Assembly: GCF_000092125.1 (NCBI RefSeq)
Contig: NC_014212.1
Coordinates: 1,694,001 to 1,758,000 of the forward strand
DNA length: 64,000 nucleotides
Direction: 5' to 3'
Source: Allomeiothermus silvanus DSM 9946
GTDB lineage: Bacteria; Deinococcota; Deinococci; Deinococcales; Thermaceae
In this document: in pieces, positions 49,006 to 56,149 of the stretch
Numbering within the stretch: the first letter of the stretch is position 1
How the letters are laid out: each line of letters starts with the position of its first letter
Program-made: the position numbers and the translations under genes
The notes under the pieces: model-generated
What the model saw: only the letters and a program-made list of their open reading frames with translations
Told to the model about the DNA's origin: nothing
Databases searched by the model: none

Positions 49006-49032
49006 AGTGCCCAGCAGTATGTAAGGCAACGC

Positions 49033-49108
49033 GCGGGAGTAGCTCAGTTGGTAGAGCATTAGCCTTCCAAGCTAAGGGTCGCGGGTTCGAGTCCCGTCTC
49101 CCGCTCCA
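49033..49108 (+). tRNA. tRNA-Gly(TCC)
   Basis: 76 nt with encoded CCA, acceptor GCGGGAG/CTCCCGC, anticodon loop CTTCCAA (TCC), T loop TTCGAGT. 27 bp after tRNA-Pro, probably co-transcribed. Confidence 0.97.
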
Positions 49109-49112
49109 AGAA

Positions 49113-49149
49113 GAATCCGGAAGTCTATAACTTCCGGATTCCTTTTTTA
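49113..49149 (+). terminator. Terminator of the tRNA-Pro/Gly unit
   Basis: 12-bp stem GAATCCGGAAGT (49113-49124) with ACTTCCGGATTC (49130-49141), then CTTTTTTAT. Confidence 0.9.
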
Positions 49150-49168
49150 TGTTCATGATTGTTTGGAT

Positions 49169-49236
49169 TGGCGGGCCTGGAGCGATTCGAACGCCCGACC
49201 TACGGCTTAGAAGGCCGCTCCGTGCATTATCTGCCC
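49169..49236 (-). repeat. Attachment-site repeat 1 with tRNA-Arg(TCT) 3' remnant
   Basis: 68-bp sequence identical to 51268-51335. The minus strand of 49169-49219 is the 3' part (tRNA positions 26-76 with CCA) of a tRNA-Arg: anticodon loop CTTCTAA, T loop TTCGAAT, 3' end CAGGCCCGCCA. The matching 5' part (GGGCCTG...) is absent, so this is an attL-type scar. Confidence 0.88.
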
Positions 49237-49244
49237 TAATGCGC

Positions 49245-49806
49245 CTATTTAGATTTTGCCGTGCTGGTGCGGGATTTTGTTGCCACCTGCTCCCGGTTCC
49301 AGGCTCGAGCTGGGCGCACCCGTACCCCTGCCGAAGGGTCCACCGCCTCTGCCGGGTTGGACTCGAGCAGCCCAAACCGTAAAGCGTCCCGCAAAAATTG
49401 AAAGTTCTGCCGCCGGGTGGAAGGGGAGAGGTGGGACAGATCGGCCAGAAACGACCGAATAGCCAGCGGGGTTAGCCGGGTGAGGGGCACCTGAGCCAGC
49501 GGGGCCAGCCGCTTTTTGTATTCTTCATACTTGGCGGCAGTAGATGGGCGGATGTTGTAGGTGCGGACGTGTTCGGCCGCCCATCGCTCGAGCCGTTCCC
49601 CCAACCGCAAGCGGCCAACCTGAATCGGCCCATAACCCGCCTTGGGCAGCAGCCTGGCGAGCTTTTCCGCTATCTCACGCTGGGTGCGCCCATACGCCCA
49701 TCGCTTTTGCTGCTTGCCGTCCGCGTATCCCACCGTAACGAAGGCCGCCCACCGCCCGTCTTTGCGCTGGAAAATGGTGCCTTCGGCCTTTGCCGCGTCG
49801 GGGCAT
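49245..49806 (-). pseudogene. int: Prophage tyrosine integrase, deleted and frameshifted
   Basis: Integrase of the same family as the one at 51344-53702. It opens MPRRGKG, loses frame through one extra C a few codons later, then reads through the SAM-like core-binding domain (QKRWAYGRTQREIAEKLARL, LTPLAIRSFLADLSHLSPST) to ARAWNREQ, and jumps to the last residues KSRTSTAKSK. The whole catalytic domain (Arg, HxxR, Tyr) is deleted. It ends next to the tRNA-Arg remnant. Confidence 0.88.
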
Positions 49807-49823
49807 GCTACCTCCTAAAGTGA

Positions 49824-49829
49824 TATCCT
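49824..49829 (+). promoter_or_regulatory. -10 box of a leaderless promoter (toxin-antitoxin pair)
   Basis: TATCCT, then GAATTC (6 nt), then the ATG at 49836. The same arrangement (TAGGCT, GGATTC, GTG) precedes the decayed second pair at 50543. Confidence 0.55.
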
Positions 49830-49835
49830 GAATTC

Positions 49836-50066
49836 ATGACCGTGGTACTGCCGCGAGGGCTGGAAAAGAAAATCTCCGACCTGAAAAAGATTAAGGGTGA
49901 GGGGTGGGATAAGGAGCTTGAGAAAGCCATTGATGCCATCTTGGCTGAAGACCTGCTGCTTACCCCAAACCCCAAGCAAAAACTGACCGAAGCGCAAGCC
50001 ATAAAAGAAGCCAGTAAAGCGGTAAAGCAGTATCGGGCACAAACAAAAAGAGAAAAGTCTACGTGA
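49836..50066 (+). CDS. Putative antitoxin of a PIN-domain pair
   Basis: 76 residues, mostly helical and Lys-rich (LEKKISDLKKIKGEGWDKEL; AQAIKEASKAVKQYRAQTKR). No known antitoxin domain is recognised, but it is directly upstream of a PIN toxin gene and overlaps it by 4 bp (GTGA), the classic antitoxin position. Sits beside the broken integrase at the left end of the collapsed prophage. Confidence 0.75.
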   Translation: MTVVLPRGLEKKISDLKKIKGEGWDKELEKAIDAILAEDLLLTPNPKQKLTEAQAIKEASKAVKQYRAQTKREKST

Positions 50067-50458
50067 AGTTGGTACTTGATACGAGCGTTTTTATCGCCGC
50101 TCTCCTCAACCCCGGTGGCCCTACTGCCCGCACCCTGGTAAAGCTGCTCAAAGGTAAGCACCAAGTCTTTTATTCCGAGGCGTTGATAAAGGAAATCAAA
50201 GCGGTTGCTAACCGCAAAAAAATAGAATCCAAGTACATCGCAGCTACGGTGATGCTCCTGCGCACATACGGAGTCAAGGTTGTCCCTGGAAGAATCCGGG
50301 CCGATTCTCCTGACCCCAAAGATGACTTCCTGATTGCGCTGGTGCGGAAGTGCAAGCCGGACTACGTAATCTCTGGCAATCATGACGACCTACACGCAGT
50401 CAAAAAAGAGGGGGCAATCCTCCTGAGTATTCGGGAAGGTACCAAGCTATTTGGGTAA
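50063..50458 (+). CDS. PIN-domain toxin (VapC-like)
   Basis: 131 residues. KLVLDTSVFIAALLNPGGPT gives the first acidic residue, SEALIKEIKAVANRKKIESK the second region, and DPKDDFLIALVRKCKPDYVI the late Asp pair followed by SGNHDDL; this matches the putative PIN family ribonuclease toxins. It should cleave RNA unless held by the upstream protein. Frame intact although the surrounding prophage is decayed, which suggests selection to keep it. Confidence 0.85.
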   Translation: MKLVLDTSVFIAALLNPGGPTARTLVKLLKGKHQVFYSEALIKEIKAVANRKKIESKYIAATVMLLRTYGVKVVPGRIRADSPDPKDDFLIALVRKCKPDYVISGNHDDLHAVKKEGAILLSIREGTKLFG

Positions 50459-50461
50459 TTG

Positions 50462-50513
50462 CCCCCTCCTTGCGCTGGAAGACGGAACCTTCGCCTTTGC
50501 CGCGCCGGAGCAT
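50462..50513 (-). pseudogene. int: N-terminal scrap of a third integrase
   Basis: The minus strand reads MLRRGKGEGSVFQRKEG, matching the start of the integrase at 53702 (MPRRGKGEGSIFQRKDG), and stops being similar after 17 residues. Evidence of a further element once integrated here. Confidence 0.8.
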
Positions 50514-50542
50514 TCCTCCTCTTGGCGTGATAGGCTGGATTC

Positions 50543-50736
50543 GTGGCGGTCAGGGCTCGAGTCAAAAACAAAATCGCACCCCTACACCCTCGCAACAGGG
50601 TGCTGGAAGAGTACAGGTTCAAAGACCCGGCCATGAAGGCATGGCTGGGAGGCTGATCGACTCTTTCACCGATGAAGAAGCCGTAGCTCTGGCCAAAGCT
50701 GTGAACAAAACCAACCGCCGCAAAACCAGTAGATGA
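50543..50736 (+). pseudogene. Frameshifted antitoxin of a vapC pair
   Basis: From GTG 50543 the frame reads VRARVKNKIAPLHPRNRVLE and then DPAMKAWLG before a frameshift near 50655; the next frame continues RLIDSFTDEEAVALAKAVNK and ends overlapping the vapC start (ATGA at 50733). Together they form an antitoxin of about 65 residues, now broken. Confidence 0.65.
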
Positions 50737-51050
50737 GCAAATATGTTTTGGATACCAACCTTCTGATTGCGGCTATTCGCCTCGAGCCCACTACCCTGAA
50801 TCCTTTGACCCGGCTTGCCAAAAGCTGGGTTGTTATTATGAGCTGATGTTGGGTGAATTCCCGGCCGATGATTCCCGTAGCAAAGAAGCTCGAAAGCGCA
50901 AAGCCCAGCGAGAAGCGCTGCTGGCAGGGATAGAACACCTGCCTTTCGATGCTAAAACCGCCGAATTGGCCGCCAAAGCTCAGGCTCGCCTCAAACCGCA
51001 GAATCAAAGTCTGGAACTGCGAGACCTGTTTATAGCTGCCTGTGCTAGCC
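50733..51050 (+). pseudogene. VapC-like PIN toxin, frameshifted and truncated
   Basis: It begins MSKYVLDTNLLIAAIR, a typical VapC N-terminus, loses frame near 50830, and continues in another frame with YELMLGEFPADDSRSKEARK and LELRDLFIAACA, the late VapC acidic region. It is then joined directly to a transglycosylase fragment. Confidence 0.75.
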
Positions 51051-51215
51051 GGAGCGCAGTACCTCAGAAAACAACAAGATCGTTATGGGTCTTGGTGCGC
51101 TGCCCTTCACGCCTATACGGTAGGGCCTACAGCATACGCTAACGGGGCCAGGGCGGAGGGGTACGTGAGCCAGATAATTGCCTGGGCGAATAACTACACC
51201 GAGCTACGCACATAA
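51051..51215 (+). pseudogene. C-terminal fragment of a lytic transglycosylase
   Basis: 54 residues: GAQYLRKQQDRYGSWCAALH then AYTVGPTAYANGARAEGYVS and QIIAWANNY, the end of an SLT-type transglycosylase (compare the usual ALAAYNAGPGAV...YV..V motif). Phages use such enzymes to breach peptidoglycan. It probably is the last gene of the lost prophage, left when its interior was deleted. Confidence 0.7.
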
Positions 51216-51228
51216 GGTGTTAAGCGAT

Positions 51229-51257
51229 ATAGCCGGGTCACTGTACCCGGCTATTTG
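51229..51257 (+). terminator. Terminator at the right end of the collapsed prophage
   Basis: Perfect 10-bp stem ATAGCCGGGT (51229-51238) with ACCCGGCTAT (51245-51254), then TTGCG; 14 bp after the transglycosylase stop. Confidence 0.6.
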
Positions 51258-51267
51258 CGTTCTGGAC

Positions 51268-51335
51268 TGGCGGGCCTGGAGCGATTCGAACGCCCGACCT
51301 ACGGCTTAGAAGGCCGCTCCGTGCATTATCTGCCC
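51268..51335 (-). repeat. Attachment-site repeat 2 with tRNA-Arg(TCT) 3' remnant
   Basis: Identical 68 bp to 49169-49236; marks the junction between the collapsed prophage on the left and the larger prophage on the right. The integrase gene of the right element ends 9 bp further on. Confidence 0.88.
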
Positions 51336-51588
51336 AAATGCCCTTATTTAGATTTTGTTGTGCTGGTGCGGGATTTTGCCGCCTTTTGTTTTGCCCGCCC
51401 AACGCCATTTTGGTCTGTTTTTTGCCCGTGTAGGTGTAATAAGGTGTCAAGCTCGAGGGCGGCTAGCCGTCGCTCTTCCTCTTGCAAGTGCTGGTATATC
51501 CGCAGGGTAAGGGTAGGGTCTTTATGCCGTAGCCGGTCGGCTACCTGTTTGGGGCTCAGGCCAGCCTGCAACGCAAGCGAAGTATAGG

Positions 51589-52747
51589 CAGGCTTTTATC
51601 ACAACCCTCGGATTAGCCTCAGCAGAACTTTGGGATCAGCCGAGAACTTTCTAACCGAGCGCAACACCGGCCACCTTTTGAGATGCAGGAGGTTCAGGAT
51701 CACATCCCGTAGGTACATCAGCCCCGCCGCCCCCTTGCGGCTGCGGGAGGCATCTTCTCCCAACACCGTGTCTCGTTTATGGTGTAAGCGATTCTCTACC
51801 TCCCAGTGTCCCCGCCACAGGGCATACAGCCGCTTGGCCGGGGCCTGTAGGCTGGTCAGGGCATAGGCGGTCTCCTCCCGTAGCTCCCCGCTATTCTTGC
51901 GCACCACCCGCCGTCGCATCCGCAAGGCCATCCGCGAGCCCCGCCAGCCGCTCACCCCCTCCGGCAGGGGGAGCCCTTCCAGGTGCCATATCCAGACCTC
52001 TCCACCCCGAACCTGGTGCTGGATGTAGTGGTCGGTCGCCTGGTAGTTGGCAAAGGCCCACTGGATCAGTTCCTTGAGCTCTGCCTGGTTCCCTTTGACG
52101 CTGAACAGATACCCCCCTTTTGCTCCACCACCACTGCCGCCAACTCCTGGGTGCACAAGGCCGCATCCCCCGTCAGTACCCAGTCCACCCCCAGCCCCTC
52201 CATGTGTACCACCAGTCCCTGCGCCGCCGCTGCCTCACCGTCGGCAATCGCCTGGCTCCCCAAGGAGAGCCCCAGCCCCTGAACCAACGCCGACAAAAAG
52301 ACCAGCGCCTCTTCCCCTCGCCAAGCACACCGGGTGCCCCGGAGGTGTTTACCGTCCACGGCTACGGGCAAGGGTTCATCGCCCTCCTTGCCCAGGGCCT
52401 TGAGTACCTCCCGAGCCCAGGATAGTAAGGCCTTTTGCAAGGGTTGTAGGTCCTTGCTCAAGGACCAAAAGAGGCGGTAGAGGGTGGCTTGCCCGGGTAG
52501 TTTGCGCTCACCCCGGCGGGTACGGATATGGACCTCGTCCAGCAAGAAGCGTCGCTGGTCTTGCACCCACTGGCTGACGGCCAGGATATTGTGCCGTCCC
52601 GAGCCCACCGCCATCAAGCAGATCAGCAGCAGGTCTTGCCAGCGATGCTGGGTCTTCAGGTACTCGCGGGGATCGGGTATCTGGGCTAGGTATGGCAACG
52701 GAGAGGGAATGGAAGCAGTTTTCATATGGCTTTATGATAAAAGCCTG
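51589..52747 (-). mobile_element. ISAs1-like element type B
   Basis: 1159 bp with perfect 13-bp terminal repeats CAGGCTTTTATCA / TGATAAAAGCCTG and a 9-bp duplication AAGTATAGG (51580-51588, 52748-52756). Confidence 0.94.
51599..52725 (-). CDS. ISAs1-family transposase, type B, -1 frameshift
   Basis: First frame (52725-52066) starts MKTASIPSPLPYLAQIPDPR, with LPVAVDGKHLRGTR and GVDWVLTGDAALCTQELAAV, then ends in the wrong frame after EQKGG. A -1 shift on A4G6 (52121-52112 on the minus strand) gives EQKGGYLFSVKGNQAELKEL and runs to 51599; the fusion is 376 codons, complete for the family. The shift falls at the same protein position as in the type A element though the two proteins have diverged strongly. 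Confidence 0.88.
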
Positions 52748-53715
52748 AAGTATAGGAGTGGCGGAGGCCGTGCAAGCCGATACGGGGCAGCCCTGCCCGC
52801 TCGATCAACCGCCGAAATGCCCGCATGACGTTTCGGTAGGACAGGGGGGTTCCCCGCTCTGATGGGAAGATCAAGCCGTGATCCTTCCACCTCCGGGCGG
52901 TGGTGCGCTCCTCGAGCTGGTAGCCCTGGTGCTGGTGTAGCAGCTCTTGCGTCGCAGGGTCAAGGTAGATGGGGGCGCTTGACCCCGGCGTTTTGGTAGG
53001 CCCCAGGCTGCCATCCTTTCCAAGAGTATGTCGGATGTATAGCCGCTCGCCCTGCCAGTCTTCCCAACGCAGGGCCATTGCCTCCCCTATGCGGATGCCG
53101 GTAGTGAGCATCAGATAGAACATGGGGTAAAGCCGGTGAGCCCTTGCGGCCTCGAGGAATGCCGCCGCCTGCTCTCGGTTCCAGGCTCGAGCGGGCCGGA
53201 CGACTCCCCCCGCCGGGGGGTCTACCGCCTCGATGGGGTTGGCCTCGAGCAATCCTAACCGCACTGCATCCCGTAGCGCCGCCCGCAAAAATTGATACAG
53301 ATGGCGACGGCTCGAGGGCGACAGGTCCGCTAGCTCGGCAAAGCGAGCACGGATAGCCAGCGCGGACAGCCGGGCCATAGGGATATTTGCCAGCGGGGCT
53401 AACATGCGCTGATACTCGGCATATTTGCGCTGCGTTGAGAGGCGAATATTGCGGCTTCGAACGCGCTCATCCGTCCACCGCTCGAGCCATTCTCCCAAGC
53501 GCAACCGGCTAGCCTGGATCACGCCATATCCCGCTTTGGGCAATAGCCGGGCAAGCCGCTCAGCTACCTCGCGCCGAGTTCTGCCGTACACCCAACGCTT
53601 TTGCTGCTTGCCATCCAGGCCATAGCCCACCGTGACGAAGGCCGCCCAGCGCCCGTCCTTGCGCTGGAAGATGGAGCCTTCGCCTTTGCCACGCCGGGGC
53701 ATGTTATCCTTTAGT

Positions 53716-54297
53716 TCAATGGCGATTGAAAATAAAAATCATAATAATAACCAGCAAAATCCACAAATGCACTGGAACTTTTTTCATTACACTCAAGACC
53801 GGTTTACTTAACTGCCAATATCGTTTTGCAAGCAAAACAAAAGAAGGTGCGACGGAATACTCTAAACTAAGTTGACTTAACAAATCGGACTGACCCAAAG
53901 ACGCTTTATATAAAATGGCAAGTTCTCTTTTCCCCCACAACTTCACTTTCGCATGCTGCGCTTGAATCTTTGCGCTCTGCGTAAAACCCGGACCTGTTGT
54001 GATTACAATTGCGTATTTAGCCTTCCAAACAGGCATAGCCCCAAGAACTGCCTGAACAGCATCATTTCCAACTTTACCCTTCCAATGCTTAACCTGAATA
54101 GCATAAATGCCAATCGGCGATTGAGCTATTATATCGGCTCCAAAATCATTACTTGGTGGCGTAGTTTTCGCCTTCCAACCAGGAATTCGATTAAACATTT
54201 CCGTTATTAAACGTTCTACATCAACAGCGGAAGCATTTAAAATGCGTTGAGCATAAAACTGCTCAAAATCATTTGGGTCATACATCCGGTTTTTCAC
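53716..54297 (-). CDS. Mrr-like restriction endonuclease with C-terminal membrane helix
   Basis: 193 residues. The Mrr_cat fold is shown by GADIIAQSPIGIYAIQVKHW (Asp...Gln-Val-Lys catalytic motif, QxK type) preceded by VERLITEMFNRIPGWKAKTT. A C-terminal helix VHLWILLVIIMIFIFNRH would anchor it in the membrane. The gene is much more AT-rich than its neighbours, suggesting recent transfer. It overlaps the repressor gene by 4 bp, so both are expressed in the lysogen. A role in excluding other phages or foreign DNA is inferred. Confidence 0.85.
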   Translation of the reverse strand: MKNRMYDPNDFEQFYAQRILNASAVDVERLITEMFNRIPGWKAKTTPPSNDFGADIIAQSPIGIYAIQVKHWKGKVGNDAVQAVLGAMPVWKAKYAIVITTGPGFTQSAKIQAQHAKVKLWGKRELAILYKASLGQSDLLSQLSLEYSVAPSFVLLAKRYWQLSKPVLSVMKKVPVHLWILLVIIMIFIFNRH

Positions 54298-54971
54298 AGC
54301 TTGCCCCCAAGCGGATCATGGTAGTAGACACGGCCAATCACCCGCATCTCGGATGGCCGCCACGGCCTGTACTTGGGATTGTCCGACACTAGCCACAACT
54401 CGCCATCGTCTAGCCGCCGCACGCGCTTTATGGTGTGTCCATCGCCGGGAATTTCGAGGACATACACCCTCCCCTCGCGCAAATCGAGGTCTGAGGGATC
54501 CACATACACCCTGTCCCCATCGTTGAGCGTGGGGGCCATACTATCTCCTTCAACCTGGTATAGCAAACTACCCCTGCGCCACACATCCGCCAAAACCGGC
54601 ATACCATCAGCATCAACGGGCCGCCCGGCGCTGGCAAGGCCCCGTACCAGCTCGATAAAAAAGCGCACCTTGCTGACGCGCTCGCCGGGTTGCAAGGACG
54701 TGGGAGATTCCAAATCTAAAAGAGGTTCTAGCCCGGTTTGTTCTTGCCAATCCGAAGCCCGCCAACCCAGCGCTTTCAACAAAAGAGAAAACTGCCTAAC
54801 CGTAAGTGTAGAAGGGTCTTTTTTGCCGTTCTCGAGCCTATATATGAGAGCTTGATACAACTCTCCCCCTGTTTCGTTCTCGATATCCACCAAAGATTTC
54901 CCTAGCATAGCCCGCCTGGCAGCAATAGCCCGCCCCCACGCGGGCTTTTCTTTTTTCGTGACTTTGGGCAT
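54294..54971 (-). CDS. CI-like phage repressor with S24 peptidase domain
   Basis: 225 residues from ATG 54971. An N-terminal HTH_XRE domain (GRAIAARRAMLGKSLVDIEN; YRLENGKKDPSTLTVRQFS) precedes a LexA/S24-type C-terminal domain with catalytic Ser in YQVEGDSMAPTLNDGD and Lys in GDGHTIKRVRRLDD. SAG near residue 115 could be the self-cleavage Ala-Gly site. It should hold lysogeny and respond to DNA damage through RecA. An ATG at 55001 with GGGGGTGA upstream is an alternative start; 54971 has TAGCAT 7 nt upstream. Confidence 0.9.
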   Translation of the reverse strand: MPKVTKKEKPAWGRAIAARRAMLGKSLVDIENETGGELYQALIYRLENGKKDPSTLTVRQFSLLLKALGWRASDWQEQTGLEPLLDLESPTSLQPGERVSKVRFFIELVRGLASAGRPVDADGMPVLADVWRRGSLLYQVEGDSMAPTLNDGDRVYVDPSDLDLREGRVYVLEIPGDGHTIKRVRRLDDGELWLVSDNPKYRPWRPSEMRVIGRVYYHDPLGGKL

Positions 54972-54986
54972 ACAGCCAATGCTATG

Positions 54987-54999
54987 GTTAGCGACTAAC
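54987..54999. promoter_or_regulatory. Palindrome near the repressor start (putative operator)
   Basis: GTTAGCGACTAAC, 5-bp arms around CGA, lying between the two candidate repressor starts; possible autoregulatory site. Its sequence differs from the other operators. Confidence 0.4.
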
Positions 55000-55035
55000 A
55001 TAAGTCATTCACCCCCTGTCAACACTATGAACGCT

Positions 55036-55098
55036 ATGACTTGACAAGTCATGAACTTTGTGTTCATACTTGGCATTAGCCATGAACGAAAAGTTCAT
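55036..55098. promoter_or_regulatory. Operator array for the early promoter
   Basis: Three 17-bp palindromes of ATGAnnnnnnnnnTCAT form: ATGACTTGACAAGTCAT (55036-55052), ATGAACTTTGTGTTCAT (55051-55067) and ATGAACGAAAAGTTCAT (55082-55098). The first overlaps the -35 box, the second the -10 box, the third the start of the first early gene. This is the arrangement expected for repressor/Cro control. Confidence 0.75.
55041..55070 (+). promoter_or_regulatory. Early rightward promoter of the prophage
   Basis: TTGACA (55041-55046), 18-nt spacer, CATACT (55065-55070), embedded in two operators. Transcription would start about 5 nt before the ATG at 55082. Confidence 0.7.
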
Positions 55099-55270
55099 AA
55101 CCTCAGGGAAGGCGGCAAAGATTTTAGGGGTAGCGACAAGCACGGTCACCGCTATGTGCGAGCGGGGCGAATTTTCCGGGGCATATAGACCCGGCAAGTG
55201 GTGGCGCATTCCGCTAGCCGAAGTGCAACGCAAGCGGCAGCCCCGTAAGCCGGAGGCCCCCCGTGAATAA
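55082..55270 (+). CDS. Small helix-turn-helix regulator (Cro/excisionase-like)
   Basis: 62 residues. FITSGKAAKILGVATSTVTA is a MerR/AlpA-type winged helix-turn-helix start, then GKWWRIPLAEVQRKRQ. First gene of the rightward operon and divergent from the repressor, the position of Cro or an activator. A longer start at 55058 would enter the promoter. Its own first codons form an operator. Confidence 0.8.
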   Translation: MNEKFITSGKAAKILGVATSTVTAMCERGEFSGAYRPGKWWRIPLAEVQRKRQPRKPEAPRE

Positions 55271-55469
55271 CCCCAAAATCGCCTACCGCGTGGACGAGGC
55301 GGCAAAGCTTTTGGACGTCCACCCCAGCACGGTTTACGAGCTGGTACGCGCCGGGTCTATCCCCCACAAGAGGCTAGGCCGTCGAATCATCATCCCCGCC
55401 CGGGCGCTCGAGGAGTGGATTAACTCCCCCGAGCCCTGGGCCAGCTACGACTACGCCCATAGGAGATAA
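55263..55469 (+). CDS. Excisionase-family DNA-binding protein
   Basis: 68 residues: IAYRVDEAAKLLDVHPSTVY followed by LVRAGSIPHKRLGRRIIIPA is a textbook HTH_17/excisionase domain. GTG 55263 overlaps the previous gene by 8 bp. It may bend DNA for excision or regulate early genes; the two HTH genes in tandem are both candidates for Xis. Confidence 0.82.
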   Translation: MNNPKIAYRVDEAAKLLDVHPSTVYELVRAGSIPHKRLGRRIIIPARALEEWINSPEPWASYDYAHRR

Positions 55470-55488
55470 CCCCGGCTTTCGCCGGGGT
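55469..55488 (+). terminator. Hairpin after the HTH genes
   Basis: Perfect 8-bp stem ACCCCGGC / GCCGGGGT with TTTC tetraloop and no T-run; may attenuate expression or protect the mRNA 3' end. Confidence 0.4.
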
Positions 55489-55503
55489 CAGAAAGGAGTG
55501 TGT

Positions 55504-55674
55504 ATGGATAGTGTAACACAGAAAGCACGGCTCGAAGAAGAGGCCATCTCCCTATATCGGGAGTACATAGAGAAACACGGTTATGATCCCGAGCGCGCTG
55601 CTGCGGCGGCGGCGCTGGAGGTGGCCGAGGGGCAGCAGGCCCTCGAGGCGCTGGAGGCCGGCAATGCTTCCTAG
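55504..55674 (+). CDS. Small acidic helical phage protein
   Basis: 56 residues, TQKARLEEEAISLYREYIEK then an Ala/Glu-rich helix (AAAAAALEVAEGQQALEALE). AAAGGAG 6 nt before the ATG is a strong start. No family known. Confidence 0.65.
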   Translation: MDSVTQKARLEEEAISLYREYIEKHGYDPERAAAAAALEVAEGQQALEALEAGNAS

Positions 55675-55942
55675 CCGCATCCAAATCCAACGCCTCGAGA
55701 GGGCCTTGCAAATATCGCTCCGCCGGGTTCATGGCGGAAATGCTGATTGCGCTGCGTTCCTTTGGGAGCTGCACGAAACGGACTATTACGCCCCACAATA
55801 CGCGCCCCGGCCCCATCGGGCCTGGCAGGACGCTAAACGCATCATCAACGTCCTCGAGGCCCTCGAGGCCCTCGAGGCCGTCGAGCATGTGCGCATCAAA
55901 CCTGTTCGGGACGCCTACCGCACGGGGGAGTTCTATGCGTAA
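55664..55942 (+). CDS. Small phage protein, unknown
   Basis: 92 residues, basic N-terminus (LPSRIQIQRLERALQISLRR), a middle with AFLWELHETDYYAPQYAPR, and a coiled, CTCGAG-encoded Leu-Glu-Ala repeat (INVLEALEALEAVEHVRI). Overlaps the previous gene by 11 bp. No function can be assigned. Confidence 0.6.
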   Translation: MLPSRIQIQRLERALQISLRRVHGGNADCAAFLWELHETDYYAPQYAPRPHRAWQDAKRIINVLEALEALEAVEHVRIKPVRDAYRTGEFYA

Positions 55943-56057
55943 CAAGCGCTTCAACTGGCTCGCCTTTTGGGGGGCCTTTTTCCTGGCCCTGGTGGCCTGG
56001 GGGCTGGCTTTTGGCATCCCCTGGGGCCTGGATTGGGCCGACCGGAGGCTGCCGTGA
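55935..56057 (+). CDS. Single-helix membrane miniprotein
   Basis: 40 residues: RNKRFNWLAFWGAFFLALVA followed by WGLAFGIPWGLDWADRRLP. One transmembrane helix with a basic N-terminus. GGGGGAG 4 nt before the ATG; overlaps the previous gene by 8 bp. Confidence 0.55.
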   Translation: MRNKRFNWLAFWGAFFLALVAWGLAFGIPWGLDWADRRLP

Positions 56058-56149
56058 TGATCCGCTGGCTAATTCGCGGCTTTGTGCTGGTGGTGGGGCG
56101 GATTGCCCTGCCCATCATCAGCCCGGAGCGGCTAGGAGGCAGACTATGA
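56057..56149 (+). CDS. 30-residue hydrophobic miniprotein
   Basis: MIRWLIRGFVLVVGRIALPI plus ten residues. The ATG shares a base with the previous stop and its own stop overlaps the next start, so translational coupling supports it, but it is very short. Confidence 0.4.
   Translation: MIRWLIRGFVLVVGRIALPIISPERLGGRL

Larger units (their letters stand above)
51344..53702 (-). pseudogene. int: Prophage tyrosine recombinase, split by ISAs1
   Basis: Integrase that would recombine phage and tRNA-Arg sites. The N-part (53702-52748) holds an Arm-type domain (MPRRGKGEGSIFQRKDGRWA), the core-binding domain, the catalytic Arg in TTGIRIGEAMALRW and HGLRHSYT (HxxR). The C-part (51579-51344) continues SLALQAGLSPKQVADRLRHK and has the nucleophile Tyr in LRIYQHLQ. 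Removing the IS and one AAGTATAGG copy gives a perfect 397-codon frame with all catalytic residues. The insertion should lock the prophage in place. Confidence 0.93.

Noticed and set aside
49169-49260. A complete tRNA-Arg gene at the attachment repeat
   Set aside because: The 3' part folds well but no 5' acceptor strand (GGGCCTG) or D arm precedes it at either repeat; it is a remnant.
49169-51335. CRISPR-like repeat array
   Set aside because: Only two copies of the 68-bp repeat, 2 kb apart, tied to a tRNA gene; no spacers or cas genes anywhere in the window.
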